Origin: Aeromonas sp. FDAARGOS 1405
GTDB taxonomy: Bacteria > Pseudomonadota > Gammaproteobacteria > Enterobacterales > Aeromonadaceae
NCBI RefSeq assembly: GCF_019048265.1
Contig: NZ_CP077311.1
Location: 718,001-782,000, forward strand
DNA: 64,000 nt
Direction of reading: 5' to 3'
Below are positions 45,086 through 53,159 of this stretch, in pieces (positions within the stretch are counted from its first letter, which is position 1; every line of letters starts with the position of its first letter). The notes under the pieces are model-generated. The model saw only the letters and a program-made list of their open reading frames with translations. It ran no database searches and was not told where the DNA came from. The translations under genes were made by a program, and so were the position numbers.

Positions 45086-46258
45086 ATGACCCACAAGGCC
45101 ACCCTGGCGGTTCGCACCGGGATTGAGACAGACACACAGCACGGTGCCGTGGTGCCCCCCATCTACCTCTCCAGCAACTACACCTTTGCCGACTTTGGCG
45201 AGCCCCGCCAATACGATTATGCCCGCTCCGGCAATCCGACCCGTACCAATCTGGCGGACGCGCTGGCGGCGCTGGAAGGGGGCGCTGGCGCCGTGGTCAC
45301 CGGCACCGGCATGGGGGCCGTCCATCTGGTCACCACCGCCCTGCTCAAGGCGGGAGATCTGCTGATCGCCCCTCACGACTGCTACGGCGGCACCTGGCGC
45401 CTGTTCGAGTATCTTGCGGCCAAGGGCCACTACCGGGTGCAGTTTGTCGATCAGGGAGACGAGGCCGCACTGGCCGCCGCGCTGGCCCTGAAGCCTGCGC
45501 TGGTATGGGTCGAGACCCCCTCCAACCCGCTGCTGCGGGTGGTGGATATCAACGCCATCGCCAGCGCCGCCCACGAGGTGGGTGCGCAGGTGGTGGTGGA
45601 CAACACCTTCCTCTCCCCCCTGCTGCAACAGCCGCTGGCCCTCGGTGCCGACGTGGTGGTGCACTCCACCACCAAGTACATCAACGGTCACTCAGACGTG
45701 GTGGGCGGAGTGGCGATTGCCAAGGAGGCCGCACTGGCCGAGTCGCTGGTGTGGTGGGCCAACTGTCTGGGGCTCACCTCCGGGGCGTTCGACTCCTACC
45801 TCACCCTGCGCGGCCTGCGCACTCTGGCCCCCAGATTGCGCACCCATCAGGAGAACACCGATCGCATCCTCGCCTTCCTGCAACAGCAGCCACTGGTGAA
45901 ACGCATCTATCACCCCAGCCTGCCGAGCCATCCGGGCCACGATATTGCGCGCCGTCAACAGTCCGGCTTCGGCGCCATGCTAAGTTTTGAACTCGATTGC
46001 AGCGAGGCAGGCATTCGCGCCTTCCTCGCGGCCCTCACCCTCTTCTCGGTGGCCGAGTCCCTCGGCGGGGTGGAGAGTCTGGTGGCCCATCCGGCCAGCA
46101 TGACCCACAGGGCCATGACCCCGGCGGCGCAGCAAGCAGCAGGCATCAGCGCCCAACTGCTGCGGTTGTCGGTCGGTATTGAACACGGTGAAGACCTGGT
46201 GGCCGATCTGGCTCAGGCTTTTGAACAGGCGCAGCAGGCAGAACAGGTAGCGAAGTAA
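45086..46258 (+). CDS. metB: Cystathionine gamma-synthase
   Basis: PLP enzyme that joins O-succinylhomoserine and cysteine to cystathionine in methionine synthesis. It has 390 residues. The PLP lysine is Lys197 in VVHSTTKYINGHSDVVGG; SGNPTRTNLADALAALEGG and SLGGVESLVAHPASMTH are family signatures. The ATG at 45086 has an AAGGAG site. It overlaps metL by one base (TAATG), so the two are translationally coupled as in E. coli. Regulated by MetJ through boxes about 120 bp upstream. Confidence 0.95.
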   Translation: MTHKATLAVRTGIETDTQHGAVVPPIYLSSNYTFADFGEPRQYDYARSGNPTRTNLADALAALEGGAGAVVTGTGMGAVHLVTTALLKAGDLLIAPHDCYGGTWRLFEYLAAKGHYRVQFVDQGDEAALAAALALKPALVWVETPSNPLLRVVDINAIASAAHEVGAQVVVDNTFLSPLLQQPLALGADVVVHSTTKYINGHSDVVGGVAIAKEAALAESLVWWANCLGLTSGAFDSYLTLRGLRTLAPRLRTHQENTDRILAFLQQQPLVKRIYHPSLPSHPGHDIARRQQSGFGAMLSFELDCSEAGIRAFLAALTLFSVAESLGGVESLVAHPASMTHRAMTPAAQQAAGISAQLLRLSVGIEHGEDLVADLAQAFEQAQQAEQVAK

Positions 46259-48714
46259 TGGAACAGCAGCAACAAGGAGAGATCGCGGTGGCCACAGAAG
46301 CAGGATTGAAGCGGCGTCACGTCCACAAATTTGGTGGCAGCAGTCTGGCGGATCCGGTCTGTTATCGCCGGGTCGCCAGTATCGTTGAACAACAGGTGGG
46401 CGGGGATGAACTGATCGTGGTCTCCGCCGCCGGCAAGACCACCAACCGGCTGATCCAGCTGGTGGAGCTGGCCGAAGCGGGGGACGAAGCCGCCGGTGAA
46501 GCCATCTCTGCCCTGCAGGCCTATCAGCAGAGTCTGATCGACGGCCTGCTGGAGGGTGAACTGCAGCTCGATCTGAGCAAGCAGCTGGCCGACGACATGC
46601 AACTGATAGCCAAAACGCTGGAGGGACAGTTTGATCGCTTCGCCCGCAACGGCCTGCTCGCCTTTGGCGAAGTGTGGTCGGCGCGCCTGCTGGCAGCCCT
46701 GCTCACCAGCCGCGGCGACAAGGCCATCTGGCTCGATGCCCGCAGTTTCCTGCGCGCCGAGGATGGCGCTCTGGTCAAGGTGGATACCGCGCTTTCCAGC
46801 GAGCTGCTCAAGGCGCGACTGGCGGAGCATGCCGGTCGCATCGTGGTAACCGGCTTTATCGCCGCCGACATGGAGGGGCGCTCCCTGCTGCTCGGTCGCA
46901 ATGGATCCGACTACAGCGCCAGCCTGTTGGCCCTGCTGGCGGACGGCGAATCCACCACCATCTGGAGCGATGTGGCCGGGGTCTATAGCGCCGACCCGCG
47001 TCGGGTGAAAGAAGCGCGTCTGCTGGAGCGCCTGAGCCTCGCCGAAGCCAACGAGCTGGCCCGCCTTGGCTCCTCGGTGCTGCACTCGCGCACCCTGCAA
47101 CCGGTGGCCGACAGCCGCCAACGCCTCACCCTGCGCTGCAGCTACAACCCGGACGAGGGCTGTACCCATATCCTGCGCCGCGCCCCCCGCTCCGGCGGCG
47201 CCCGCATCGTCTCCTCGGTGGATCAGATCGCCCTCATCGAGCTGAAGGTGCTGCCACAGACCAACTATGAGCAGACTGTGGCCACCATCGAGGCCCATCT
47301 GGCTCGTCACCGTCTCAACCCGCTCACCCTGCAGCGCCAGCCGGATCGCCGGATCCTGCGCCTCGCCTACACCCTTGAGGTAGCACAGGGCGCCTTCGAG
47401 CTGCTGCGCGACTTCCAGCTGCAAGGGAGCTTCACCGGCCTCATCCAGAAAGAGGGGTACAGTCTGGTGGCGCTGGTCGGCGCCGGTGTCACCGACAACG
47501 CGGAGCAGTGTCACCGCTTCTATCAGCTGCTGGCAGATCAACCGCTGGAGTTCGTCCAGGTGGCCCGAGATGGCCTGAGTCTGGTGGCCGTGCTGCGTCA
47601 GGTAGTGCTGGAGCCGCTGCTCATCGCCCTGCACAGCGCCCTCTTCAGCCGCCCGACCCGGGTCGGACTGGTGGTGTTCGGCAAGGGCAATATCGGCGGC
47701 CACTGGCTCAGCCTCTACGCCCGTGAAAAGGCACGGCTGGAACATGAGCTCAATCTGGCGCTCACCCTCTACGGCGTGTTCAGCTCGGAAGGGGGCCTGC
47801 TCGATGAAGAGGGGCTCAACCCCCTCAAGGTACAGGACAACTTCAACCCCAAGCCGCTGATCTGGCCGGAGTTGCTCTCCCAGCTTGAGCAGCACGGCTT
47901 CGATGCGCTGATTGCGCTGGACATGACCGCCAGCGAAACGGTGAGCCGCTACTATCCGGATTTTGCCCAGCTCGGCATTCATATCATCGCCGCCAACAAG
48001 TTTGCCGGCGCCGCCGACAGCGAGTTCTACCAGCGCATCAAGCAGACCTGCCGTGACCATCAGGTGCAGTGGCGCTACAACGCCACCGTGGGCGCCGGGC
48101 TGCCAATCCAGTCCAGCATCCAGATGCTGCGTCAGAGCGGCGACCGCATTCAGGGGGTCTCCGGCATCTTCTCCGGCACCCTCTCCTGGCTGTTCCAGCA
48201 GTATGACGGCACTCGCCCCTTCTCCGAGCTGGTGGACGAAGCATGGCAACACGGCCTGACCGAGCCGGATCCCCGCGAGGATCTCTCCGGTCAGGATGTA
48301 CGGCGCAAGCTGCTTATTCTGGCGCGGGAAGCAGGCTTTGAGCTCGACTCCGCCGATATCGAGCTGGAGAATCTGGTGCCCGTCCCGCTGCGCAAGGTGA
48401 CCGCCGATCAGTTCATGGACAGACTGAAAGAGCTGGATGGCCCGATCCAGACCGCCTTCGAAGGGGCCAAGCGCCTCGGCAAGGTGCTGCGCTACGTGGC
48501 CCGCTTCGAGCATGACGGCAAGGCGCGGGTCGGACTGGAGGCGCTGGAGCCCCACCACCCGTTTGCCAACCTGTTGCCGTGCGACAACATTTTCGCCATC
48601 GAGAGCGACAGCTACCGCACCAACCCGTTGGTGATCCAGGGGCCGGGGGCGGGTCGGGAAGTGACCGCCGCCGCTATCCAGTACGATCTGTGGCAAATCT
48701 GCGCCAGCCTCTAA
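46258..48714 (+). CDS. metL: Bifunctional aspartokinase II / homoserine dehydrogenase II
   Basis: Fusion enzyme catalysing the first and third steps of the methionine/threonine branch. Of 818 residues, the aspartokinase part (about 15-300) starts with HKFGGSSLADP and holds SDYSASLLALLADGESTTIW. A central ACT-like region (about 315-460) is followed by the homoserine dehydrogenase part (about 465-818), with the NAD(P)-binding GLVVFGKGNIGGHWL and the catalytic region GAGLPIQSSIQMLRQSGDRI. Co-regulated with metB by MetJ; MetL-type enzymes are usually not feedback-inhibited. Distinguished from ThrA by its operon with metB. Confidence 0.95.
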   Translation: MEQQQQGEIAVATEAGLKRRHVHKFGGSSLADPVCYRRVASIVEQQVGGDELIVVSAAGKTTNRLIQLVELAEAGDEAAGEAISALQAYQQSLIDGLLEGELQLDLSKQLADDMQLIAKTLEGQFDRFARNGLLAFGEVWSARLLAALLTSRGDKAIWLDARSFLRAEDGALVKVDTALSSELLKARLAEHAGRIVVTGFIAADMEGRSLLLGRNGSDYSASLLALLADGESTTIWSDVAGVYSADPRRVKEARLLERLSLAEANELARLGSSVLHSRTLQPVADSRQRLTLRCSYNPDEGCTHILRRAPRSGGARIVSSVDQIALIELKVLPQTNYEQTVATIEAHLARHRLNPLTLQRQPDRRILRLAYTLEVAQGAFELLRDFQLQGSFTGLIQKEGYSLVALVGAGVTDNAEQCHRFYQLLADQPLEFVQVARDGLSLVAVLRQVVLEPLLIALHSALFSRPTRVGLVVFGKGNIGGHWLSLYAREKARLEHELNLALTLYGVFSSEGGLLDEEGLNPLKVQDNFNPKPLIWPELLSQLEQHGFDALIALDMTASETVSRYYPDFAQLGIHIIAANKFAGAADSEFYQRIKQTCRDHQVQWRYNATVGAGLPIQSSIQMLRQSGDRIQGVSGIFSGTLSWLFQQYDGTRPFSELVDEAWQHGLTEPDPREDLSGQDVRRKLLILAREAGFELDSADIELENLVPVPLRKVTADQFMDRLKELDGPIQTAFEGAKRLGKVLRYVARFEHDGKARVGLEALEPHHPFANLLPCDNIFAIESDSYRTNPLVIQGPGAGREVTAAAIQYDLWQICASL

Positions 48715-48756
48715 AGCAGATTGCAAAGGGAGCTGCACCTCTCTCCCGCGCACAAT

Positions 48757-48788
48757 AAAAAAGCCCGAGTCGATGACTCGGGCTTTTT
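48757..48788. terminator. Bidirectional terminator between metL and the phosphate transporter gene
   Basis: Fourteen-bp arms AAAAAGCCCGAGTC / GACTCGGGCTTTTT with a GAT loop, giving U-tracts in both directions between convergent genes. Confidence 0.94.
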
Positions 48789-48805
48789 GCTGAATGCCGC
48801 TTCGA

Positions 48806-50071
48806 TTAGGAGAAGCAGGCCTGCAGCACGTAGAAGATGGCGATAGCCAGAATGGCACCGGCAGGCAAAGTGATGATCCAGGAGACCACGATGTTGCGCA
48901 GTACCCCCAGATTCAACGCCGCAATACCGCGCGCCAGGCCAACACCCATCACAGCACCGACCAGGGTCTGGGTGGTAGAGATGGGCAGACCGGTACCGGA
49001 GGCAATCACCACGGTCGCGGCAGTGGCCAGCTGGGCAGCAAAACCACGGCTCGGGGTCAGGTGAGTGATGCCGGTACCGACCGTCGCCATCACCTTCTCG
49101 CCCATGGTCGCCAGACCGATCACGATACCGATACCGCCGAGGGGCAGGATCCACCAGGCAATGGCAGCCTGACTGGAAATCTCGCCACCGGAAGCCACGA
49201 TAGAGGCCACCGCAGAGAGCGGGCCAATGGCGTTGGCCACGTCGTTGGAGCCGTGGGCAAAGGCCATGGCACAGGCGGTGATCACCATCAGGATGCCAAA
49301 CACCTTCTCCACGTTGGCGAAGTGCATCTTGCTGTCATCCTGCGGGTTGTACTTCTGGCCGCGAATGTAGATCCAGCCGGCAAACGCCACTGCGATGGAG
49401 ATGGCGATGGAAAGCAGAATGCCCTCACCATCGCTCAGGTGCAGACCGACGTGGGTCAGCCCCTTCTTGATGGTCACCAGACAGATAACCAGCGCAGTCA
49501 GGAACATGTAGAACGGCACATAGCGCTTGGCGTTGTTCAGGGGATCATCGGTGTTGAAGATAAGCTTCTGCACGCTGATGAACATGAAGTAGGCGATGAC
49601 ACCTGAGATGGCCGGGGTGATGACCCAGGAGCCAACGATGCCGCCAAACTTGCTCCACTGCACCGCTTCCGGGCCAATGCTCACCACAGCGAAACCGACG
49701 ATGGCGCCGATGATGGAGTGAGTGGTGGAGACAGGCCAGCCGAAGTAGGAGGCGAGGATCAACCAGGCGCCCGCCGCCAGCAGGGAGGCGATCATGCCGA
49801 GCACCAGCAGGTCCGGGCTATCGACAAACGCATTGCTGTCGATGATGCCGTTACGGATGGTGGCCGTCACTTCGCCACCGGCCAGATAGGCACCGGCAAA
49901 TTCGAAGATCATGGCAATGATGATCGCCTGACGAATGGTCAGGGATTTGGTGCCGACCGATGTGCCCATGGCGTTGGCCACGTCATTCGCGCCAATACCC
50001 CAAGCCATCAAAAAGCCGAACAAGGCCGCCACGAGCACCAGAGTGGTGCCGTAATTCGCGATAATGTCCAT
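48806..50071 (-). CDS. PiT family inorganic phosphate transporter
   Basis: Low-affinity phosphate/cation symporter in the inner membrane, 421 residues and about ten helices. The duplicated PiT signatures are both present: GANDVANAMGTSVGTKSLT near residue 27 and AHGSNDVANAIGPLSAV in the second half, with the paired P(V/I)STT sites (GWPVSTTHSIIGA and GLPISTTQTLVGA). It lies 25 bp after a PhoU-like DUF47 gene on the same strand, the usual pairing for this transporter subtype. I see no Pho box upstream. Confidence 0.92.
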   Translation of the reverse strand: MDIIANYGTTLVLVAALFGFLMAWGIGANDVANAMGTSVGTKSLTIRQAIIIAMIFEFAGAYLAGGEVTATIRNGIIDSNAFVDSPDLLVLGMIASLLAAGAWLILASYFGWPVSTTHSIIGAIVGFAVVSIGPEAVQWSKFGGIVGSWVITPAISGVIAYFMFISVQKLIFNTDDPLNNAKRYVPFYMFLTALVICLVTIKKGLTHVGLHLSDGEGILLSIAISIAVAFAGWIYIRGQKYNPQDDSKMHFANVEKVFGILMVITACAMAFAHGSNDVANAIGPLSAVASIVASGGEISSQAAIAWWILPLGGIGIVIGLATMGEKVMATVGTGITHLTPSRGFAAQLATAATVVIASGTGLPISTTQTLVGAVMGVGLARGIAALNLGVLRNIVVSWIITLPAGAILAIAIFYVLQACFS

Positions 50072-50096
50072 TAGTAGTGTTTACCCAGTCAGTCGA

Positions 50097-50777
50097 TTAC
50101 GAACGAGCCAGCATCAGTTCCAGACGGGCGCCTACGCGCTCGGCCTGATCTGCCAGGTCACCTACCCATTCGAGGATCTTGTAAAGGAACATCACATCGA
50201 TCGGATTGTAATTGTGCTCAACCGCTTGCAGCTGTTGGCGCAGTCCGATCTGCATGGTGTCTGTATCGTCCTCGATCAGATCCAGCTGATGGATCATCTC
50301 GGCAACCATTTCCACTTCCCGTCCTTTGAAGCCGGTCTCGAGCAGCTCGTCGAGCTCCCCGATCGCTTTCTCGGCCTGAGCGGTCGCATCAATACAACGT
50401 TTGAGGTAAGCCATGAAATCCGTCCGCATTTCGGCGGGGAACTCCATGCGACGGCCAAGCATGCGGCCGGAGATATCCTTGGCACGGTTGGCAATCTTGT
50501 CTTGCTGGGTCAACAGCTCCAGCAGGTCGGTACGTGCAACCGGCAGGAACAGGCCGCGAGGCAGTTTCAGACGGATTTCGCGCTTGAGGGTATCTGCCTC
50601 TTTTTCCAGTTGGGCGATCTGCTGCCGGATCTTCTCGGCATCTTCCCAACGGTCTTCGGCAACGGCGTCAAAGAAGGGAACCAACTGCTGGGAGCACTGG
50701 TGAACCTTGACGATATGCTTCTGCAGCGGCTTGATGGGGGACTTGGCAAAAAGCCCCAAAATAGTATTTACTGGCAT
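50097..50777 (-). CDS. TIGR00153 (DUF47/PhoU-like) phosphate transport regulator
   Basis: All-helical PhoU-like protein of 226 residues, recognised from MPVNTILGLFAKSPIKPLQKH at the N-terminus and LVARTDLLELLTQQDKIANRAKDI-type metal-site helices (here LFLPVARTDLLELLTQQDK). The family is almost always encoded next to a PiT transporter and is thought to control it. ATG at 50777 is preferred to TTG at 50783. It is divergent from a CYTH triphosphatase gene, which suggests a shared phosphate or polyphosphate theme. Confidence 0.9.
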   Translation of the reverse strand: MPVNTILGLFAKSPIKPLQKHIVKVHQCSQQLVPFFDAVAEDRWEDAEKIRQQIAQLEKEADTLKREIRLKLPRGLFLPVARTDLLELLTQQDKIANRAKDISGRMLGRRMEFPAEMRTDFMAYLKRCIDATAQAEKAIGELDELLETGFKGREVEMVAEMIHQLDLIEDDTDTMQIGLRQQLQAVEHNYNPIDVMFLYKILEWVGDLADQAERVGARLELMLARS

Positions 50778-50946
50778 GGCCAAACCTGTGTCGGTGAAAA
50801 AACACTCGATACGATTTTATGAGGCGCGCATGGTAACCGAACTGCGCCCTCAATTAAACCGCGAATTAATCTAGTCGTCTCGCGGGCATTATATCCCCGC
50901 GACCCGAATCCTGCCCCCCAAAGTTGCCTGCCAGCCCGGAATGACT

Positions 50947-51915
50947 ATGCAAACTGAGATCGAGATAAAGTTTTTTGTCGCCCGCGACATTCAAGCCAAG
51001 TTATCCAACCTGCTGAATTCTCTTGAGATTAAAGAATCGTCACAACAGCAGCTCGGCAACGTCTATTTCGATACGCCGACCCTGGCTCTGCGCCAGCTGG
51101 AGATGGGGCTGCGCATTCGCCGCTGCAACGCCTTCGCCGAACAGACCATCAAATGCCGTGGCCAGGTGGTGGGCGGCCTGCACGCCAGACCCGAGTACAA
51201 CACCCCCGTGAGCGGCGATCTGCCGACCCTCTCGGCCTTTCCCGATGAAATTTGGCCGACCCTGACCGAGCGTGACCACATTCAGCAGCAGCTGGTCGCC
51301 CAGTTTCGCACCGACTTCCTGCGCCGCCACTGGCTGATCGTCTTCGAGGGGGCCAAGATTGAGCTGGCCTGGGATCAGGGCGAGATAGTCGGCAGCCAAG
51401 GCAGCACCACCATCAACGAACTGGAACTGGAGCTCAAATCAGGCGCTACCGCGGCGCTGTTTGCGCTGGCCCAACGCCTCGCTAGGATCGGCGGGCTGCG
51501 CCTTGGCGCCCAATCCAAGGCCCAGCGCGGCTATCGACTGGCTGGTCTTGGCAAACCGCTGTCCCTGCAGGCGCTGGTCGAGCATGAAGGTATGGATGGC
51601 ATAACGGGGGTAAGCGAGGGGCTGCGTCACTGGCAGCACCACGAGCAGCTCTGGCTGGAGCATCCTCAGGATAAAGGCATTCAACAGCAGGCACTCGCGG
51701 CCCTGTGCCAGGGGATCGATCTGGTCGCCCGCACTGCGGCCGCGCTGCCACAACCCGCACCTTGGCTGCCAGCTCTGACCAGCCTGCACGCCCATCTGCA
51801 AGCCCAATCGGACGAGCAAAACGAGTGGCCTGCCGAACTGGCCGATCTCTTCCTCTATCCGGCGTATGTCGAGTTGCAGCTGGCCATCGCCACATGGCTG
51901 CATCACGCAGCCTGA
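50947..51915 (+). CDS. CYTH domain-containing inorganic triphosphatase (YgiF-like, short form)
   Basis: Tripolyphosphate-hydrolysing CYTH enzyme. The ExExK metal/phosphate motif is at the very start (TEIEIKF), followed by tunnel-fold basic and acidic strands (LRIRRCN, QTIKCRG, ELELELKSG). Of 322 residues, the CYTH domain covers about 1-200. The remainder is helical and looks like a reduced CHAD-type tail; E. coli YgiF has about 430 residues with a full CHAD domain. ATG at 50947 is preferred to 50941 because GGA lies 7 bases before it. Divergent from the PhoU-like/phosphate transporter operon. Confidence 0.83.
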   Translation: MQTEIEIKFFVARDIQAKLSNLLNSLEIKESSQQQLGNVYFDTPTLALRQLEMGLRIRRCNAFAEQTIKCRGQVVGGLHARPEYNTPVSGDLPTLSAFPDEIWPTLTERDHIQQQLVAQFRTDFLRRHWLIVFEGAKIELAWDQGEIVGSQGSTTINELELELKSGATAALFALAQRLARIGGLRLGAQSKAQRGYRLAGLGKPLSLQALVEHEGMDGITGVSEGLRHWQHHEQLWLEHPQDKGIQQQALAALCQGIDLVARTAAALPQPAPWLPALTSLHAHLQAQSDEQNEWPAELADLFLYPAYVELQLAIATWLHHAA

Positions 51916-51973
51916 GCGTGGCCATACCGGTACTAAAGGTCGGAAATAAAGACCGGAAACAAAAGCCAAAAAC

Positions 51974-52003
51974 AAAACGGGTGAGCCTTGGCTCACCCGT
52001 TTT
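51974..52003. terminator. Bidirectional terminator between the CYTH gene and dapA
   Basis: Perfect 14-bp arms AAAACGGGTGAGCC / GGCTCACCCGTTTT with a 2-nt spacer; U-tracts arise in both directions. It lies between convergent genes. Confidence 0.93.
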
Positions 52004-52006
52004 GCA

Positions 52007-52879
52007 TTACAGCAGGTTGAGCTGCTGCATGGCGCTGCGAATGCGCTCGCGGGTCGCTTCCGACAGTGGCATCACCGGCAGACGGCACTCCTCGCTGCAG
52101 AAACCGAGCAGAGAGGCGGCATACTTGGCACCGGCCGGGCTCGGCTCGGCAAACATCGCCTGATGGAGCGGAATCAGCTGGTCTTGCAGTTCACGCGCTT
52201 CTTGCCACTTGCCAGCCAGCGTGAGGTTCTGCACCTCGGCCACCAGCTTGGGGGCCACGTTGGCGGTCACCGAGATACAGCCCTGACCACCGCCGATGTT
52301 GTAGGCGACGGCAGTGGCATCTTCACCGGAGAGCCAGGCGAAGGGCTTTTTGATCAGCTGACGCTCGGTCCAGGGGCGGGCCAGATCGCCGGTGGCATCT
52401 TTCACCCCGGCAATGCGCGGCAGTTCGGCCAGACGGGCCAGAGTGGCGGGCTGCACATCGACAATGGCGCGCGGCGGGATGTTGTAGACAATGATCGGCT
52501 TGGCGGTGGCGTCGTGTACCGCCTTGAAGTGGTGGTAGAGCCCCTCCTGATTGGGACGGTTATAGTAACCAGCCACATGCAGGGTGGCATCGGCCCCCAC
52601 CCGCTCTGCATGGAGGGTGTACTCGATGGCTTCGACCGGATTGTTGGAACCGGCCCCGGCAATCACCGGAATGCGACCAGCGACCTGCTTGACCACCAGC
52701 TCCACCACCCGGCAGTGCTCGTCGTGGGTCAGGGTCGGACTTTCCCCCGTGGTGCCCACCGGCACAATGCCGTGAGTGCCCTGTTCGATATGCCACTCCA
52801 CCAGACGCAGCAGCGCCTCTTCATCCAGCTTTCCCTGTCGAAACGGGGTGATCAACGCAACGATTGAACCTTGAAACAT
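52007..52879 (-). CDS. dapA: 4-hydroxy-tetrahydrodipicolinate synthase
   Basis: Condenses pyruvate and aspartate semialdehyde, the first committed step to diaminopimelate and lysine. It has 290 residues and an (alpha/beta)8 barrel. The Schiff-base lysine is Lys160 in RIAGVKDATGD, the proton-relay tyrosine is Tyr132 in VYNIPPR, and GTTGESPTLTHDEH is the substrate loop. The ATG at 52879 has an AAGGAG site. The long minus-strand leader contains a lysine-rich reading frame and a terminator hairpin, so transcription is probably attenuated by lysyl-tRNA supply. It appears monocistronic, closed by a strong terminator. Confidence 0.96.
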   Translation of the reverse strand: MFQGSIVALITPFRQGKLDEEALLRLVEWHIEQGTHGIVPVGTTGESPTLTHDEHCRVVELVVKQVAGRIPVIAGAGSNNPVEAIEYTLHAERVGADATLHVAGYYNRPNQEGLYHHFKAVHDATAKPIIVYNIPPRAIVDVQPATLARLAELPRIAGVKDATGDLARPWTERQLIKKPFAWLSGEDATAVAYNIGGGQGCISVTANVAPKLVAEVQNLTLAGKWQEARELQDQLIPLHQAMFAEPSPAGAKYAASLLGFCSEECRLPVMPLSEATRERIRSAMQQLNLL

Positions 52880-52911
52880 GGGATCTCCTTCTCCTAAATG
52901 ACGCGCATATG

Positions 52912-52951
52912 GCAATAAAAAACCCCGGTACGATGTGCGCAACCGGGGTTT
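52912..52951 (-). terminator. Attenuator hairpin in the dapA leader
   Basis: Ten-bp stem AAACCCCGGT / ACCGGGGTTT (52920-52929 and 52942-52951) with a 12-nt loop; on the minus strand it is followed by TTTTTTATT. It lies 33 bp upstream of the dapA start. No minus-strand gene lies upstream of it except the short leader frame, so it can only act on transcripts headed into dapA. Confidence 0.85.
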
Positions 52952-52973
52952 GAAGCTTCTCAGGGATGAGAGG

Positions 52974-53045
52974 TTACGCGCGAACGTCGGCAGGCCCGAA
53001 TTTCAGGCTTTTTTTGTGCTTTCGTTTCAACCCGTTGAACCGCAT
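52974..53045 (-). CDS. Candidate lysine-rich leader peptide of dapA
   Basis: Twenty-three-codon frame starting ATG at 53045 and ending TAA at 52974-52976. Five of its residues are lysine (positions 7, 9, 11, 12 and 15; core KRKHKKSLK), with arginines at 2, 8 and 22. It starts about 30 bases after a predicted transcription start and ends 23 bases before the attenuator stem. The ribosome-binding site is weak (AGAG 8 bases upstream). The stop codon lies inside GCGCGTAACC, which can pair with GGTTGCGC in the attenuator 5' side and loop. A ribosome finishing the peptide would block that pairing; one stalled at lysine codons would not. Confidence 0.6.
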   Translation of the reverse strand: MRFNGLKRKHKKSLKFGPADVRA

Positions 53046-53079
53046 TTCGTCATCTCTGGTCAAAAAATGGTGTCTGGGC

Positions 53080-53108
53080 ATATTTCGGGAACACGGCATA
53101 AATGTCAA
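53080..53108 (-). promoter_or_regulatory. Predicted dapA leader promoter
   Basis: Perfect TTGACA (53108-53103) followed after 17 bp by AAATAT (53085-53080) on the minus strand. The -35 is a consensus match; the -10 is weak. Transcription would begin near 53073, about 195 bases before the dapA start codon. Confidence 0.6.
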
Positions 53109-53124
53109 GGCGAAAGGGGCTATG

Positions 53125-53130
53125 TATAAT
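53125..53130 (+). promoter_or_regulatory. Consensus -10 element of rsmC
   Basis: Perfect TATAAT 30 bp before the rsmC ATG. No good -35 is seen at 16-18 bp; the region where it should be overlaps the -35 of the divergent dapA promoter. Confidence 0.55.
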
Positions 53131-53159
53131 GGCCGCCCAAAATTGCGTGGAGAGACCCG

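Noticed and set aside
46213..48858. 881-codon open frame on the minus strand opposite metB/metL
   Set aside because: metL is a certain gene on the plus strand; the antisense frame arises from high-GC codon bias, has no family resemblance and no ribosome-binding site.
52880..53073. Lysine riboswitch upstream of dapA
   Set aside because: The leader is too short and lacks the conserved L-box motifs; the Lys-rich frame followed by one terminator fits leader-peptide attenuation better.
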